A stretch of 37,610 nucleotides of DNA from positions 1-37,610 of the forward strand of contig NCCO01000092.1 of the NCBI GenBank assembly GCA_002279705.1. The letters run 5' to 3'. The position numbers and the translations under genes are program-made. Positions 17,418 to 29,020 of this stretch are shown here, piece by piece (position 1 is the first letter of the stretch; every line of letters starts with the position of its first letter). Below the pieces are notes generated by a model, which saw nothing but the letters and a program-made list of their open reading frames with translations, ran no database searches and had not been told where the DNA came from. This DNA comes from Allobosea sp. 12-68-7 (GTDB taxonomy: Bacteria; Pseudomonadota; Alphaproteobacteria; Rhizobiales; Beijerinckiaceae).

Positions 17418-18872
17418 TCAGTTCAGGTCGCTGCCGTCGTCGTCGCCATCGTCGAGGTCGCCCAGGCCGTGGCGGCGCAACTTCGCGTAAAAGCTCTGCC
17501 GGCTGAGACCGAGCATGTTGGCGGCGGACGCCCGGTTGTCCTTGCTCAGCTCCAGGGCCGCCTCGATGCAGAGCTTCTCGATGACATCGGTGGTCTCGCG
17601 CACCAGATCGCGCAGCGACACGCGCCCGACCAGATCCGTCAGATCCTCGACGGAACGGGGGAGCAGCCGGCCGCGCTGCACGGCCATCGCGTTGCGGACG
17701 CCGAGGCTGCGGATGACGAAGCCGTAGGACGGGGTGCCGCCGCTCAGCGCGGGAACCGCCGAGAGCTCGACCTCCTCGACCGTCCCGAACTGGCCGCGCA
17801 TGATCGTGTTGAAGTTGCGCACGACGCCGTGCTCCGTCAGCGTCACCATCAGCAGCTGCAGGTCGATCCCGGGCCGGCCGAGCCAGCGATCCAACGGCTC
17901 GCCGAGCGCCTGGTGCTTGCTGGAGAGCTGGGCGAGGTCGAGGAAGGCCCGGTTGGCCTCCAGCACCTTCAGTTCGGGGCTGATCACGACGAACCCGTCG
18001 GGCAGCTGATCCAGCACGCCGAGGATGCGGCTCTCGGCCGCCGCCGTGGCCGTGCTCGCATCGGTGAGCGGCGTCAGCCGGATCAACAGATAGGCGGCGT
18101 TGTCCTGGCGGAAGGACGAGGCCATGGCCCGGAAGCGCTTCGCCCCCGAGGCGAGCGCGATCTCCGTCTCGTCGGCACGCCCGGTGGCCTGCACGGCCCT
18201 CAGCATGGCCTGCAGGGCTTCGCCGCTCTGTGGTGCAAGGCCCGTCAGGATCGAGGTGTTGGCGAGCTTTTCGACCGGCAGTTCGAGCTGCTGCTGCGCA
18301 GCGGGGTTGGCCTCGACCACGCGGTACTGCGCCGCCTCGACGATCACGACGGGCTCGGAGGTGAGGTGAAACAGCATGCGATAGCGGGTTTCCGCCATCC
18401 GGAGCCGCGCATATTCGCGCTCCATCGCCTGCTGCGCCTCGACCAGCTGCTGCTGCAGATTGGCGAGGTTGCGCAGATCGCGCCCCAGCGCGACGATCGT
18501 GCCATCCGCGCCGACCTGCATCGCCGAATAGCGCACGGGCACGTCGGCGCCACCCTCCGTCGGGTGGTTCAGTTCGCGGAACTGGATGGTGGTCTCGCTT
18601 CCGGCGTTCTCGATCAGGTCGACGACCTTCGGCCGGCTTTCCATGGAGACGATGTCGGTCCAGTTGCGGCCGATCCAGTCCCGATGCCCCTCGCGCCGCA
18701 GATCCTCCGTCCCGAGCGAGATGTCGCGGATGACGCCGTCGCGGTCCATGACCAGGGCGATGTCGCAGGCCGCAGTGATCAGGCTGCCCGCCACCTCGGG
18801 CGCAAGCCGCCCGAGCCATCCCGACTGACCCTTGAAACCGAGCGTAGGAGCCTGGGGAGCGAAGACGTTCAT
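17418..18872 (-). CDS. ppsR: PpsR/CrtJ-type transcriptional regulator (second copy)
   Basis: A 484-aa paralogue of the ppsR gene at 12938. The N-terminal domain (ITAACDIALVMDRDGVIRDI), Q-linker helix (LVEAQQAMEREYARLRMAETRYRMLFH), two more PAS domains and the Fis-type helix-turn-helix are all present; the recognition region MLGLSRQSFYAKLRRHGL is identical in both copies, so both should bind the same TGT-N12-ACA boxes. A cysteine precedes the helix-turn-helix (EKLCIEAAL). The ATG at 18872 gives MNVFAPQAPTLGF. It follows aerR on the same strand after 73 bases, a gene order known from other phototrophic Alphaproteobacteria, where the AerR/PpaA protein modulates PpsR. The C-terminal tail is unusually acidic (DDGDDDGSD). 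Confidence 0.94.
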   Translation of the reverse strand: MNVFAPQAPTLGFKGQSGWLGRLAPEVAGSLITAACDIALVMDRDGVIRDISLGTEDLRREGHRDWIGRNWTDIVSMESRPKVVDLIENAGSETTIQFRELNHPTEGGADVPVRYSAMQVGADGTIVALGRDLRNLANLQQQLVEAQQAMEREYARLRMAETRYRMLFHLTSEPVVIVEAAQYRVVEANPAAQQQLELPVEKLANTSILTGLAPQSGEALQAMLRAVQATGRADETEIALASGAKRFRAMASSFRQDNAAYLLIRLTPLTDASTATAAAESRILGVLDQLPDGFVVISPELKVLEANRAFLDLAQLSSKHQALGEPLDRWLGRPGIDLQLLMVTLTEHGVVRNFNTIMRGQFGTVEEVELSAVPALSGGTPSYGFVIRSLGVRNAMAVQRGRLLPRSVEDLTDLVGRVSLRDLVRETTDVIEKLCIEAALELSKDNRASAANMLGLSRQSFYAKLRRHGLGDLDDGDDDGSDLN

Positions 18873-18945
18873 CACAACGAGTACCCGGGTCCTGCCTGTG
18901 AGGGGCGGTGGAACGGCCTTGAGCAGATAATGGTGTACTCGATCT

Positions 18946-19848
18946 TCAACAAGACATCTTTTTCGTCTCGAGCATCCAATCGACACGACTGACGGCTTCC
19001 GCTGCGTCGCGCGCGCCGAAATCGGCCCCCAGCGAAACGGCAAGATCCGGATCGGACACGAACAGATTCCCGCCGAGCATGACCTTGACGGACGGGTTCA
19101 GCGAGGCCGCGCGAACCGCCCTGACCACGGCGGCCACGGCGGCCGCCGAAACCTCGCCGCTGGCCGACAAGCCCACCAGGTCGAACCATTCGGTCCGGAC
19201 ATGCTCGATCAGGATCGGTTTCGACGGCAGGAATTCGGACTGCACATGCCAGCCGGCCCGGCGGAAGAACTCCTCGACCACCGCGAGTCCAAACGTGTGC
19301 TGCTCGCCGGGCACGACGGCCAGCAGAACCCGCCCACGCTCCACCAGCGGGGTGGGACTGACCTCGAAGGCCGGTCCATAGACCCGCAGCAATTGCTGCA
19401 GCCGGGAAAGGCCGACGGTCACGTCGACGAAGGTGCAGCGGTCCTGGTCCCACAGCACGCCGAGATGGCGCGCCGTCGCCGACAGCACGGTCGTGATCAC
19501 GGCCTCTGCCGAGAGACCACGGTCGCGCAGACCGTCGAGATGCGCGCGTGCCAGGCTCAACGGCTTGTGCACGACCATGTCGGCGAATGCCGCGACATCG
19601 GCATCCGAGATCGAGACCGGCCCCTCGGCCTCCACGGTCGGCCGCACCACGCCCGGCCCGCGATGCGCGAGCATCAGGCGCGGGATGATCTCCGTCTCGA
19701 TCGTGCGGGCGAGGTCGGAGCGCAGCCCCGGCTCGGGCCCGACCGCATCGAGGGGGCACCAGTCGACACCCGGCAGATCGGGCAATCCGATATTGTCGTC
19801 GGCATATGGCTTTCGCGCAGCCAAGAATCCGCGTCCCGAGTCAGGCAT
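18946..19848 (-). CDS. aerR: AerR/PpaA-type cobalamin-binding antirepressor
   Basis: A 300-aa regulator with a C-terminal cobalamin-binding-like fold, the family that tunes PpsR/CrtJ in response to light and oxygen through bound vitamin B12. Features: helical segment VITTVLSATARHLGVLWDQDRCTF around residues 125-150, then VVPGEQHTFGLAVVEEFFRRAGWHV and FDLVGLSASGEVSAAAVAAVV, the B12-domain strands and the candidate cobalt-ligand His in GEQHTFG. The start at 19848 is supported by GGAGGTGA six bases upstream. It is followed by ppsR on the same strand. A palindromic FNR/FixK-like site lies about 100 bases upstream, so low oxygen may switch it on. Confidence 0.9.
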   Translation of the reverse strand: MPDSGRGFLAARKPYADDNIGLPDLPGVDWCPLDAVGPEPGLRSDLARTIETEIIPRLMLAHRGPGVVRPTVEAEGPVSISDADVAAFADMVVHKPLSLARAHLDGLRDRGLSAEAVITTVLSATARHLGVLWDQDRCTFVDVTVGLSRLQQLLRVYGPAFEVSPTPLVERGRVLLAVVPGEQHTFGLAVVEEFFRRAGWHVQSEFLPSKPILIEHVRTEWFDLVGLSASGEVSAAAVAAVVRAVRAASLNPSVKVMLGGNLFVSDPDLAVSLGADFGARDAAEAVSRVDWMLETKKMSC

Positions 19849-19948
19849 GAGGTCACCTCCCTCAGGCAACCGTCCGATCCAGCCAGGAACTCTGATGGTC
19901 CTGTTACGTTGTGGCCGCACCGCGGCCGACGGTCTGGAGGGCAGTTCC

Positions 19949-19964
19949 TTTGACCTATGTCAAA
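19949..19964. promoter_or_regulatory. FNR/FixK-type site upstream of aerR
   Basis: TTTGACCTATGTCAAA is a perfect inverted repeat (TTTGAC-N4-GTCAAA) that fits the TTGAN6TCAA class bound by FNR and FixK. Its centre lies about 108 bases before the aerR start, leaving room for a promoter activated from -41.5. The surrounding gap 19849-20301 also holds the bchF promoter; between 19965 and 20170 I see only an AT-rich stretch and a 6-bp inverted repeat (CGCTCG/CGAGCG at 20010-20029). Confidence 0.6.
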
Positions 19965-20170
19965 GAGTGAAGCACGACCTCCGCCGCTCCGCAATCGTGA
20001 AATTACTATCGCTCGAATGAATACGAGCGCGAATACCGTTGCAATAACAACAAAAGGACCAGCAAAACCAGGCTGATCGATGTCTCGCATCGCAACTGCG
20101 AGGTTAGCGCCCGGTGCGCATGGCACCACTCACGAAGCGGCGATTGGACCCTAACCTGGCCCTCCGCGTC

Positions 20171-20188
20171 TGTCCAATAGAAATGACA
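20171..20188. promoter_or_regulatory. PpsR/CrtJ box (distal), bchF promoter
   Basis: TGTCCAATAGAAATGACA, an exact TGT-N12-ACA, 34 bases (start to start) from the proximal box. Confidence 0.8.
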
Positions 20189-20204
20189 GAGACGCGCGAT
20201 AAAG

Positions 20205-20222
20205 TGTCATGAAGAGTTGACA
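20205..20222. promoter_or_regulatory. PpsR/CrtJ box (proximal), bchF promoter
   Basis: TGTCATGAAGAGTTGACA, an exact TGT-N12-ACA whose last six bases are the predicted -35 hexamer TTGACA. Confidence 0.8.
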
Positions 20223-20245
20223 CTCGTGGACGCAGGCGCCAATCT
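20217..20245 (+). promoter_or_regulatory. Predicted promoter of the bchF-puh-hemA operon
   Basis: TTGACA (20217-20222), 17 bases, CAATCT (20240-20245). The start codon of bchF lies about 57 bases downstream. Same geometry relative to the PpsR pair as at bchH and bch2. Confidence 0.55.
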
Positions 20246-20301
20246 CACAGCCATCGACGCCGCGGCGATCCGCCAGCGGCGCAGCGGACCGGAGACGTCC
20301 G

Positions 20302-22137
<1,836 letters not shown>

Positions 22138-22139
22138 CG

Positions 22140-23787
22140 ATGCAGCTCACCGTCTGGACCTATGAAGGCCCCCCGCATGTCGGCGCGATGCGGATCGCGA
22201 CCGCGATGACCGACGTGCACTACGTTCTGCACGCCCCCCAGGGCGACACCTATGCCGACCTGCTCTTCACCATGATCGAGCGGCGCGGCCAGCGCCCGCC
22301 CGTGACCTACACCACCTTCCAGGCGCGCGATCTCGGCGGTGACACCGCCGATCTGTTCCAGCGCGCCGCCCATGACGCCTATGAGCGCTTCAAGCCGGCC
22401 GCCATGCTGGTCGGCGCCTCCTGCACCGGCGAGCTGATCCAGGACGATCCGGCCGGGCTCGCGCGAGCGCTGGGCCTGCCGATCCCGGTGATCCCGCTCG
22501 AGCTGCCCTCCTATCAGCGCAAGGAGAACTGGGGCGCGGCCGAGACCTTCTACCAGCTCGTGCGCACGCTGGCGGGCCCGCACATGCCGCCTCCGGGCAC
22601 CGCCCGCCCCGCCCGGGCGCCTGGCGAACCGGCCCGCTGCAACATTCTCGGCGCCACCGCGCTCGGCTTCCGCCATCGCGACGATGTCCGCGCCGTCAAG
22701 GACCTGCTGGCGCGGCTCGGCGTGGCCGTGAACGTTGTCGCGCCCTGGCAGGCCGGCGCCGCCGACATCGCCCGGCTCGGCCAGGCCGATTTCAACGTCG
22801 TGCTCTATCCCGAGATCGCAGGCCTGGCCGCGCAATGGCTCAAGCGGGCCTTCGGCCAGCCGACCATCGCCACGGTGCCGATCGGTGTCGGTGCGACCCG
22901 CGACTTCATCACCGAGGTCGCCCGCCTCGCCGGCGTCGACGCCACGGCGGTCCTCGCCGACGAGACCTCGCGCCTGCCCTGGTATTCGCGCTCGGTCGAC
23001 TCGACCTATCTCACAGCCAAGCGCGTCTTCGTCTTCGGCGACGCGACCCACGCCATCGCCGCCGCCCGCATCGCCAGCGAGGAGCTCGGCTTCAAGGTCG
23101 TCGGCCTCGGCACCTATTCCCGCGAGCGCGCCCGCGACGTCCGCGAGGCCGCCGGCCGGCTCGGCCTCGAGGCCCTGATCACCGAGGACTATCTCGAGGT
23201 CGAGGCGGCCTGTGCCGAGCTCCAGCCCGAGCTCGTGCTCGGCACGCAGATGGAACGCCACATCGCCAAGCGCCTCGGCATCCCCTGCGCGGTGATCTCG
23301 GCGCCGGTCCATGTCCAGGATTTCCCGGCGCGCTACTCGCCGCAGATGGGCTTCGAGGGTGCCAACGTCATCTTCGACTCCTGGGTCCATCCGCTGATGA
23401 TGGGCCTCGAGGAACACCTGCTCGGCATGTTCCGCGACGATTTCGAGTTCAACGACGGCGCCGGCTCCTCGCATCTCGGACATGGCGCCAAGCCTGTCAT
23501 TCCGGGGCGGCGCGAAGCGCAGAACCCGGAACCCACGACCGGGCTCAACGCGGATGGCCGGCCAGACGACAGGGCTCATTCCGTCATGGGTCCCGGGTTC
23601 GGCCCTGATGGGCCGCCCCGGACCGACAGCGAGGCAGCCGACCGGCCGATCGTCCTCAGCTGGGCGCCCGATGCCGAACTCGAACTGAAGAAGATCCCGT
23701 TCTTCGTGCGCGGCAAGGCTCGGCGGAACACCGAGAAATTCGCAGGCGAACGCGGGATCAGCCCGATCACGGTGGAGACACTCTACG

Positions 23788-23813
<26 letters not shown>
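22140..23813 (+). CDS. bchB: Light-independent protochlorophyllide reductase subunit B, with in-frame repeat insertion
   Basis: Partner of BchN in dark protochlorophyllide reduction. The 557-aa protein starts [20 protein letters not shown]; Asp36 (QGDTYAD) is the unusual aspartate ligand of the iron-sulfur cluster, and Cys residues in GASCTGEL and elsewhere fit the family. The C-terminal domain ([21 protein letters not shown] to [12 protein letters not shown]) is complete. Between the catalytic core and this domain, at about residues 454-494, is an insertion read from a palindromic repeat element (23501-23622) that keeps the frame and lengthens the linker, making the protein about 40 residues longer than usual. 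The start lies two bases after the bchN stop. Confidence 0.95.
23501..23622. repeat. Palindromic repeat element inserted in frame in bchB
   Basis: Left arm TCCGGGGCGGC (23501-23511) pairs with GCCGCCCCGGA (23612-23622), and AACCCGGAACCCA (23523-23535) pairs with TGGGTCCCGGGTT (23587-23599) with one mismatch, giving a long imperfect hairpin of about 122 bp. The look is that of dispersed intergenic palindromes of Hyphomicrobiales, flanked by GTCATTCCGG-like ends. Here it is translated (about [15 protein letters not shown] to GFGPDGPPR) without stop codons. Confidence 0.75.
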
Positions 23814-24922
<1,109 letters not shown>

Positions 24923-24923
<1 letters not shown>

Positions 24924-25624
24924 TGTCCGAAGCGAACTACGTCCGGCGTCGCAGTGAACTGCAGACCTATTTCGACCGCACGGCGGTCGATGCCTGGGCG
25001 CGACTGACCACGGACGCCCCCGTCAGCGGCATCCGCGCCACCGTGCGCGCCGGCCGCGACGCCATGCGCAACAAGCTCCTGGCCTGGCTGCCCCAGGACA
25101 TCCGCGGCGCCCGCATCCTCGACGCCGGCTGCGGCACCGGGGCGCTGGCCGTCGAATGCGCGCTGCGCGGCGCCCATGTCACCGCCATCGACCTGTCGCC
25201 GACGCTGGTCGCGCTGGCGCAGGACCGCAGCCCGCGCAAGCTCTGCGGCGGCTCGATCAGCTTCCGCACTGGCGACATGCTCGACCCGGCGCTCGGCCGA
25301 TTCGACCATGTCGTGGCGATGGATTCGCTGATCGACTACAAGGCCGCCGACATCGTGGCCGCGCTGGCGCGGCTGGCCGAGCGGACCAGCGGCTCGATGC
25401 TGGTGACCCATGCGCCGCGCACGCCTGCGCTGACGCTGATGCACTGGGCCGGCCTCGCCTTCCCGCGGGCGGACCGGGCGCCCGCGATCGAGCCGGTCAG
25501 CACCCGCAACCTCGCCTCGGCCATCGCCGGCGAGCGCAGCCTCTCGCCCTGGCGCATCGGCCGCAGCGAGCGCGTGTCCAGCGCCTTCTACAAATCCCAG
25601 GCCCTGGAGCTCGTCGCCCGATGA
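24923..25624 (+). CDS. bchM: Magnesium-protoporphyrin IX methyltransferase
   Basis: Transfers a methyl group from S-adenosylmethionine to the C13 propionate of Mg-protoporphyrin IX, right after Mg insertion. The 233-aa protein has YVRRRSELQTYFDRTAVDAW at the N-terminus and the SAM-binding motif ILDAGCGTGALAVECALRGA at about residues 70-90. ATG overlaps the bchL TGA by one base (TGATG), and its own TGA overlaps the lhaA start (ATGA). bchM is separated from bchH in this cluster although their products act one after the other. Confidence 0.95.
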
Positions 25625-27054
25625 ACCCGGTCTCGGCCGCCTTGGTGAAGGGTCTGACGCGGATCGGTCCGCGCTGGCTGCCCTTTGCCGATGCGGCCTC
25701 GCCGGAGCTTCCGCTCGGCCGGATCCTGCGCCTCTCGCTCTTCCAGGTTTCGGTGGGGATGGCGACCGTCCTGCTGGTCGGCACGCTCAACCGGGTCATG
25801 ATCGTCGAGTTGAACGTGCCCGCGACGCTGGTGGCGGCGATGGTCTGCCTGCCGTTCCTGTTTGCACCCTTGCGCGCGCTGATCGGCTACAAATCCGACA
25901 CGCACCGCTCGGTGCTCGGCTGGCGGCGCGTGCCCTATGTCTGGTTCGGCTCGCTGCTGCAGTTCGGCGGGCTGGCGATCATGCCCTTCGCGCTTCTGGT
26001 TCTGTCCGGCGGCGGCGTCGGCCCGGTGATCTACGGCCAGATCGGCGCGGCACTGGCCTTCCTCCTCGTCGGCGCCGGGCTCCACACCACGCAGACCGCG
26101 GGGCTGGCGCTCGCCACCGACCTTGCCACGCCCGCGACGCGGGCCCGCGTCGTTGCATTGCTCTATGTCACCTTGCTGGTCGGCATGGTCGCAAGCGGGG
26201 TGATCTTCGCGTGGCTGCTCACGGATTTTTCCCCGGTGCGCCTGATCCAGGTCATCCAGGGCGCTGCTGTCGCGACCATGGTGCTCAACGTCGTCGCGCT
26301 GTGGAAACAGGAGGCCCGCAACCCGGCCCGGACCGCCGCCCACCTCGAGCGCCCGGCCTTCCGCACCCTGTTCCGGCAGTTCATCGCGCGGCCGCGCGCC
26401 GCGCGCTTCCTCGTGGCGGTCGCGCTCGGCACGGCCGCCTTCAACATGCAGGACATCATCCTTGAGCCCTATGGCGCGCAGGTGCTGAAGCTCAGCGTCA
26501 GCGGCACGACGGTCCTGACCGCGCTGCTCGCGACCGGCGCGCTGGCGGCCTTCGCGCTCGCCGCCCGGACGCTGGCGGCTGGCGTGGACCCCTATCGCCT
26601 GGCCGGGCTTGGCCTCGTCTCGGGTCTCGTCGCCTTCCCGAGCGTGATCTTTGCCGGCGCGATCGACGCACCCGACCTGTTCCGCTGCGGCACGGTCCTG
26701 ATCGGCTTCGGCGGCGGATTGTTTGCGGTCAGCACCCTGACGATCGCGATGGAGCTCGAAGAGGGCGTCGACCATGGCCTCGCCGTCGGCATCTGGGGCG
26801 CGGTCCAGGCCAGCTCCGCCGGGATCGCGATTGCGCTCGGCGGCGGCATCAAGGACGGCGTCGCGGCGCTGGTCGGAGCCCGGGCGCTCGGTCCCGGGCT
26901 GTCAGATCCCTCGGTCGCCTACAATGCCGTCTACCATCTCGAGGTCGCGCTCCTGTTTGCCACCCTCGTCGCCATCGGTCCGCTGGTGCGCAGTGCCGCA
27001 GCGGTGCGTCCGGTCCCATCAACCCGTTTCGGCCTCGCGGAATTTCCAGGCTGA
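25621..27054 (+). CDS. lhaA: LH1 assembly protein LhaA (PucC/BCD family)
   Basis: A 477-aa, twelve-segment membrane protein that assists assembly of the LH1 antenna and probably delivers bacteriochlorophyll. Typical segments are LSLFQVSVGMATVLLVGTLN followed by RVMIVELNVPA, the loop FAPLRALIGYKSDTHRSVLG with WRRVPYVWFG, and FNMQDIILEPYGAQVLKLSV. The position between bchM and puhA is the classical one for lhaA (F1696 of R. capsulatus). The ATG overlaps the bchM stop. The protein is a paralogue of the Bch2-like protein beside bchP. Confidence 0.94.
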   Translation: MNPVSAALVKGLTRIGPRWLPFADAASPELPLGRILRLSLFQVSVGMATVLLVGTLNRVMIVELNVPATLVAAMVCLPFLFAPLRALIGYKSDTHRSVLGWRRVPYVWFGSLLQFGGLAIMPFALLVLSGGGVGPVIYGQIGAALAFLLVGAGLHTTQTAGLALATDLATPATRARVVALLYVTLLVGMVASGVIFAWLLTDFSPVRLIQVIQGAAVATMVLNVVALWKQEARNPARTAAHLERPAFRTLFRQFIARPRAARFLVAVALGTAAFNMQDIILEPYGAQVLKLSVSGTTVLTALLATGALAAFALAARTLAAGVDPYRLAGLGLVSGLVAFPSVIFAGAIDAPDLFRCGTVLIGFGGGLFAVSTLTIAMELEEGVDHGLAVGIWGAVQASSAGIAIALGGGIKDGVAALVGARALGPGLSDPSVAYNAVYHLEVALLFATLVAIGPLVRSAAAVRPVPSTRFGLAEFPG

Positions 27055-27094
27055 CCGCACACCAAGCCAAAGGCCTTGCAAGGAGGGCTCTCTG

Positions 27095-27871
27095 ATGCGT
27101 GAGATCTTGGGATACATGGACGTCGCTCAGATCGCGATTTGGCTGTTCTGGCTGTTCTTCGCCGGGCTGGTCATTTACCTGCGCCGCGAGGATCGACGCG
27201 AGGGCTATCCGCTCGAAGCCGACACGCGTCCCGGCAAGATGCTGGCGCCGAGCCTGATCTTCTACCCGGCGCCGAAAACCTTCCGGCTCGCCAACGGGAC
27301 CAGCGTCAAGGCGCCCAGCGGACAACGCGACAGCCGTCCGGTCGCCGCACAGCCCACGGCCAAGTTCCCGGGCGCGCCGCTGGCGCCCACCGGCGCCAAT
27401 CCGATGCTCGATTCGGTTGGCCCCGGCTCCTGGGCCGAGCGCGCCGACACCCCGGAGATGACCTATGACAACCATCTCAAGATCGTCCCTGTCCGTGTCG
27501 CCAAGGGCTATGCCTGCTCCGCCAAGGAGGATCCGCGCGGCTACGACGTGATCGGCGCCGACATGAAGGTCGCGGGCAAGGTCGTCGATCTCTGGGTCGA
27601 TCGCTCCGAGGCCCTGATCCGCTATTTCGAGGTCGCCCTGACCAGCGGCCGCAGCGTGCTGCTGCCGGTCACCTTCTCCGACATCACCCGCGGCGCGAGA
27701 CCCGGCATCGGCCGCATCAAGGTCGAGGCGCTGCTGGCGAGACAGTTCGCCGATGTGCCCGCGACCCGCCAGCCCGATTCCGTCACGCGGCTCGAGGAGG
27801 AGAGGATCTGCGCCTATTACGGCGCCGGCACGCTCTACGCGACGCCCAACCGCGCGGAGCCGCTGCTATGA
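27095..27871 (+). CDS. puhA: Photosynthetic reaction centre H subunit
   Basis: H subunit of the type-2 reaction centre, 258 aa, with one N-terminal membrane helix (VAQIAIWLFWLFFAGLVIYL, about residues 10-29) followed by the RREDRREGYPLE motif and a large cytoplasmic domain (PMTY-like EMTYDNHLKIVPVRVAKG, then ADMKVAGKVVDLWVDRSE) that guides protons to QB. AGGAGG stands about nine bases before the ATG at 27095. A 40-base gap separates it from lhaA, the largest gap in this operon before hemA, so a weak internal promoter or processing site is possible. The stop overlaps the puhB start. Confidence 0.97.
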   Translation: MREILGYMDVAQIAIWLFWLFFAGLVIYLRREDRREGYPLEADTRPGKMLAPSLIFYPAPKTFRLANGTSVKAPSGQRDSRPVAAQPTAKFPGAPLAPTGANPMLDSVGPGSWAERADTPEMTYDNHLKIVPVRVAKGYACSAKEDPRGYDVIGADMKVAGKVVDLWVDRSEALIRYFEVALTSGRSVLLPVTFSDITRGARPGIGRIKVEALLARQFADVPATRQPDSVTRLEEERICAYYGAGTLYATPNRAEPLL

Positions 27872-28533
27872 GCCACGACGATTTCGCCTTCGAGCCGATC
27901 CCCGGCCTCCCTGCCCTGCCGCCCGAGGGTGAGACCATCCTCTGGCAGGGCAGTCCGGACTGGCGTGGCCTCGCCTGGCGCGCCTTCTATGTCCGCGAGG
28001 TCGCCTTCTACTTCGCTGCCCTCGTCGCCGCTCAGCCGGTGCTGGCTCTGATCCAGGGCACGCCGCTCGCCGCCACGCTGCGGCCGATGACCTGGATCGC
28101 TTTGGCGGGCTGCGTCGCCGCCGGCCTGCTCGCCGCGCTCGCCTGGCTCGCCGCCCGCGGCACCGTCTACACGATCACGAACCGCCGGCTGGTGATGCGC
28201 TTCGGCATCGCCCTGCCGATGACGATCAACCTGCCCTTCGCGCTCGTGGCCGGAGCCGGCCTGAAGCTGCGTCGCAGCGGCTCGGGCGATATTCCGGTCG
28301 CCCTCGTCCCGGGGGAGCGTGTCTCCTACATCGTCATGTGGCCCCATGCGCGGCCCTGGCGCCTGGCGCGGCCAGAGCCGATGATGCGGGACCTGCCGGA
28401 GGCAAAGCGCGCCGCCGACATCCTGGCGCGCGCCCTGTCGGTCCATTGCGGCGCGGCTGTCCCCGCACGCCTGCCGGTTGCGGACGCCGCCAACGACCAG
28501 CACCTGCCGCAGGGCATGGCGGCGGCGGGTTGA
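27868..28533 (+). CDS. puhB: Photosynthetic complex assembly protein PuhB
   Basis: Membrane protein of 221 aa with a PH-like domain, needed for efficient reaction centre assembly in Rhodobacter. It starts with the family-typical FAFEPIPGLPALPPEGETIL then WQGSPDW, has about three membrane segments (VAFYFAALVAAQPVLALI and WIALAGCVAAGLLAALAWLA among them) and the TVYTITNRRLVMRFGIALPM block. Start and stop positions and the ATGA overlap with puhA place it in the puhABC unit. Confidence 0.95.
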   Translation: MSHDDFAFEPIPGLPALPPEGETILWQGSPDWRGLAWRAFYVREVAFYFAALVAAQPVLALIQGTPLAATLRPMTWIALAGCVAAGLLAALAWLAARGTVYTITNRRLVMRFGIALPMTINLPFALVAGAGLKLRRSGSGDIPVALVPGERVSYIVMWPHARPWRLARPEPMMRDLPEAKRAADILARALSVHCGAAVPARLPVADAANDQHLPQGMAAAG

Positions 28534-28546
28534 GGAGACCGGGACG

Positions 28547-29020
28547 ATGAGCGACACCGCCCTCCCCCCGCAACCATCGACCAGCCTGTCGCCACCGCGC
28601 TGGGCGCTGGTCGGGATGGCCCTGCTGATGGTCGCGACGATCGCCATCGCCGGCCTCGCGCGCCAGACCGGCATCGGCGCCACCGGCATCCCCGACAGTC
28701 CGACCGTCGCCCGGGCCGATCTGCGCTTCGAGGACCGCGAGGACGGCTCCGTCCTGGTCCGTGACGGCTCCGGCCGGGCGCTCGAAACGATCGCCGTCGG
28801 CGCCGACGGCTTCATCCGCGGCACGATGCGCAGCCTGGCGCGCCAGCGCAAACAGGCCGGCCTGCCGCGGGACCTGCCCTTCCTTCTGGAGCGTCGCGCG
28901 AATGGCCGCCTGAGCCTGAGCGATCCCTCGACAGGCGCCCGGATCGAGCTCGACGCCTTCGGAACCGGCAACGCCGCCACCTTCGCGCGCTTCCTGTCCC
29001 CTCGGGAGAACCGCTCATGA
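28547..29020 (+). CDS. puhC: Photosynthetic complex assembly protein PuhC
   Basis: Single-pass membrane protein of 157 aa that supports LH1-reaction centre assembly. One membrane segment near residues 20-40 ([20 protein letters not shown]) is followed by a periplasmic domain with [35 protein letters not shown] and a C-terminal [20 protein letters not shown] block typical of PuhC. AGGAG precedes the ATG by about ten bases. The stop overlaps the next gene by four bases. Confidence 0.93.
   Translation: MSDTALPPQPSTSLSPPRWALVGMALLMVATIAIAGLARQTGIGATGIPDSPTVARADLRFEDREDGSVLVRDGSGRALETIAVGADGFIRGTMRSLARQRKQAGLPRDLPFLLERRANGRLSLSDPSTGARIELDAFGTGNAATFARFLSPRENRS

Noticed and set aside
19674..20129. 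A 151-codon minus-strand frame over the aerR 5' end and upstream region, with a possible membrane segment
   Set aside because: It overlaps aerR in another frame, spans the FNR/FixK-like palindrome, and lacks a convincing ribosome binding site. The hydrophobic stretch comes from the AT-rich upstream DNA.
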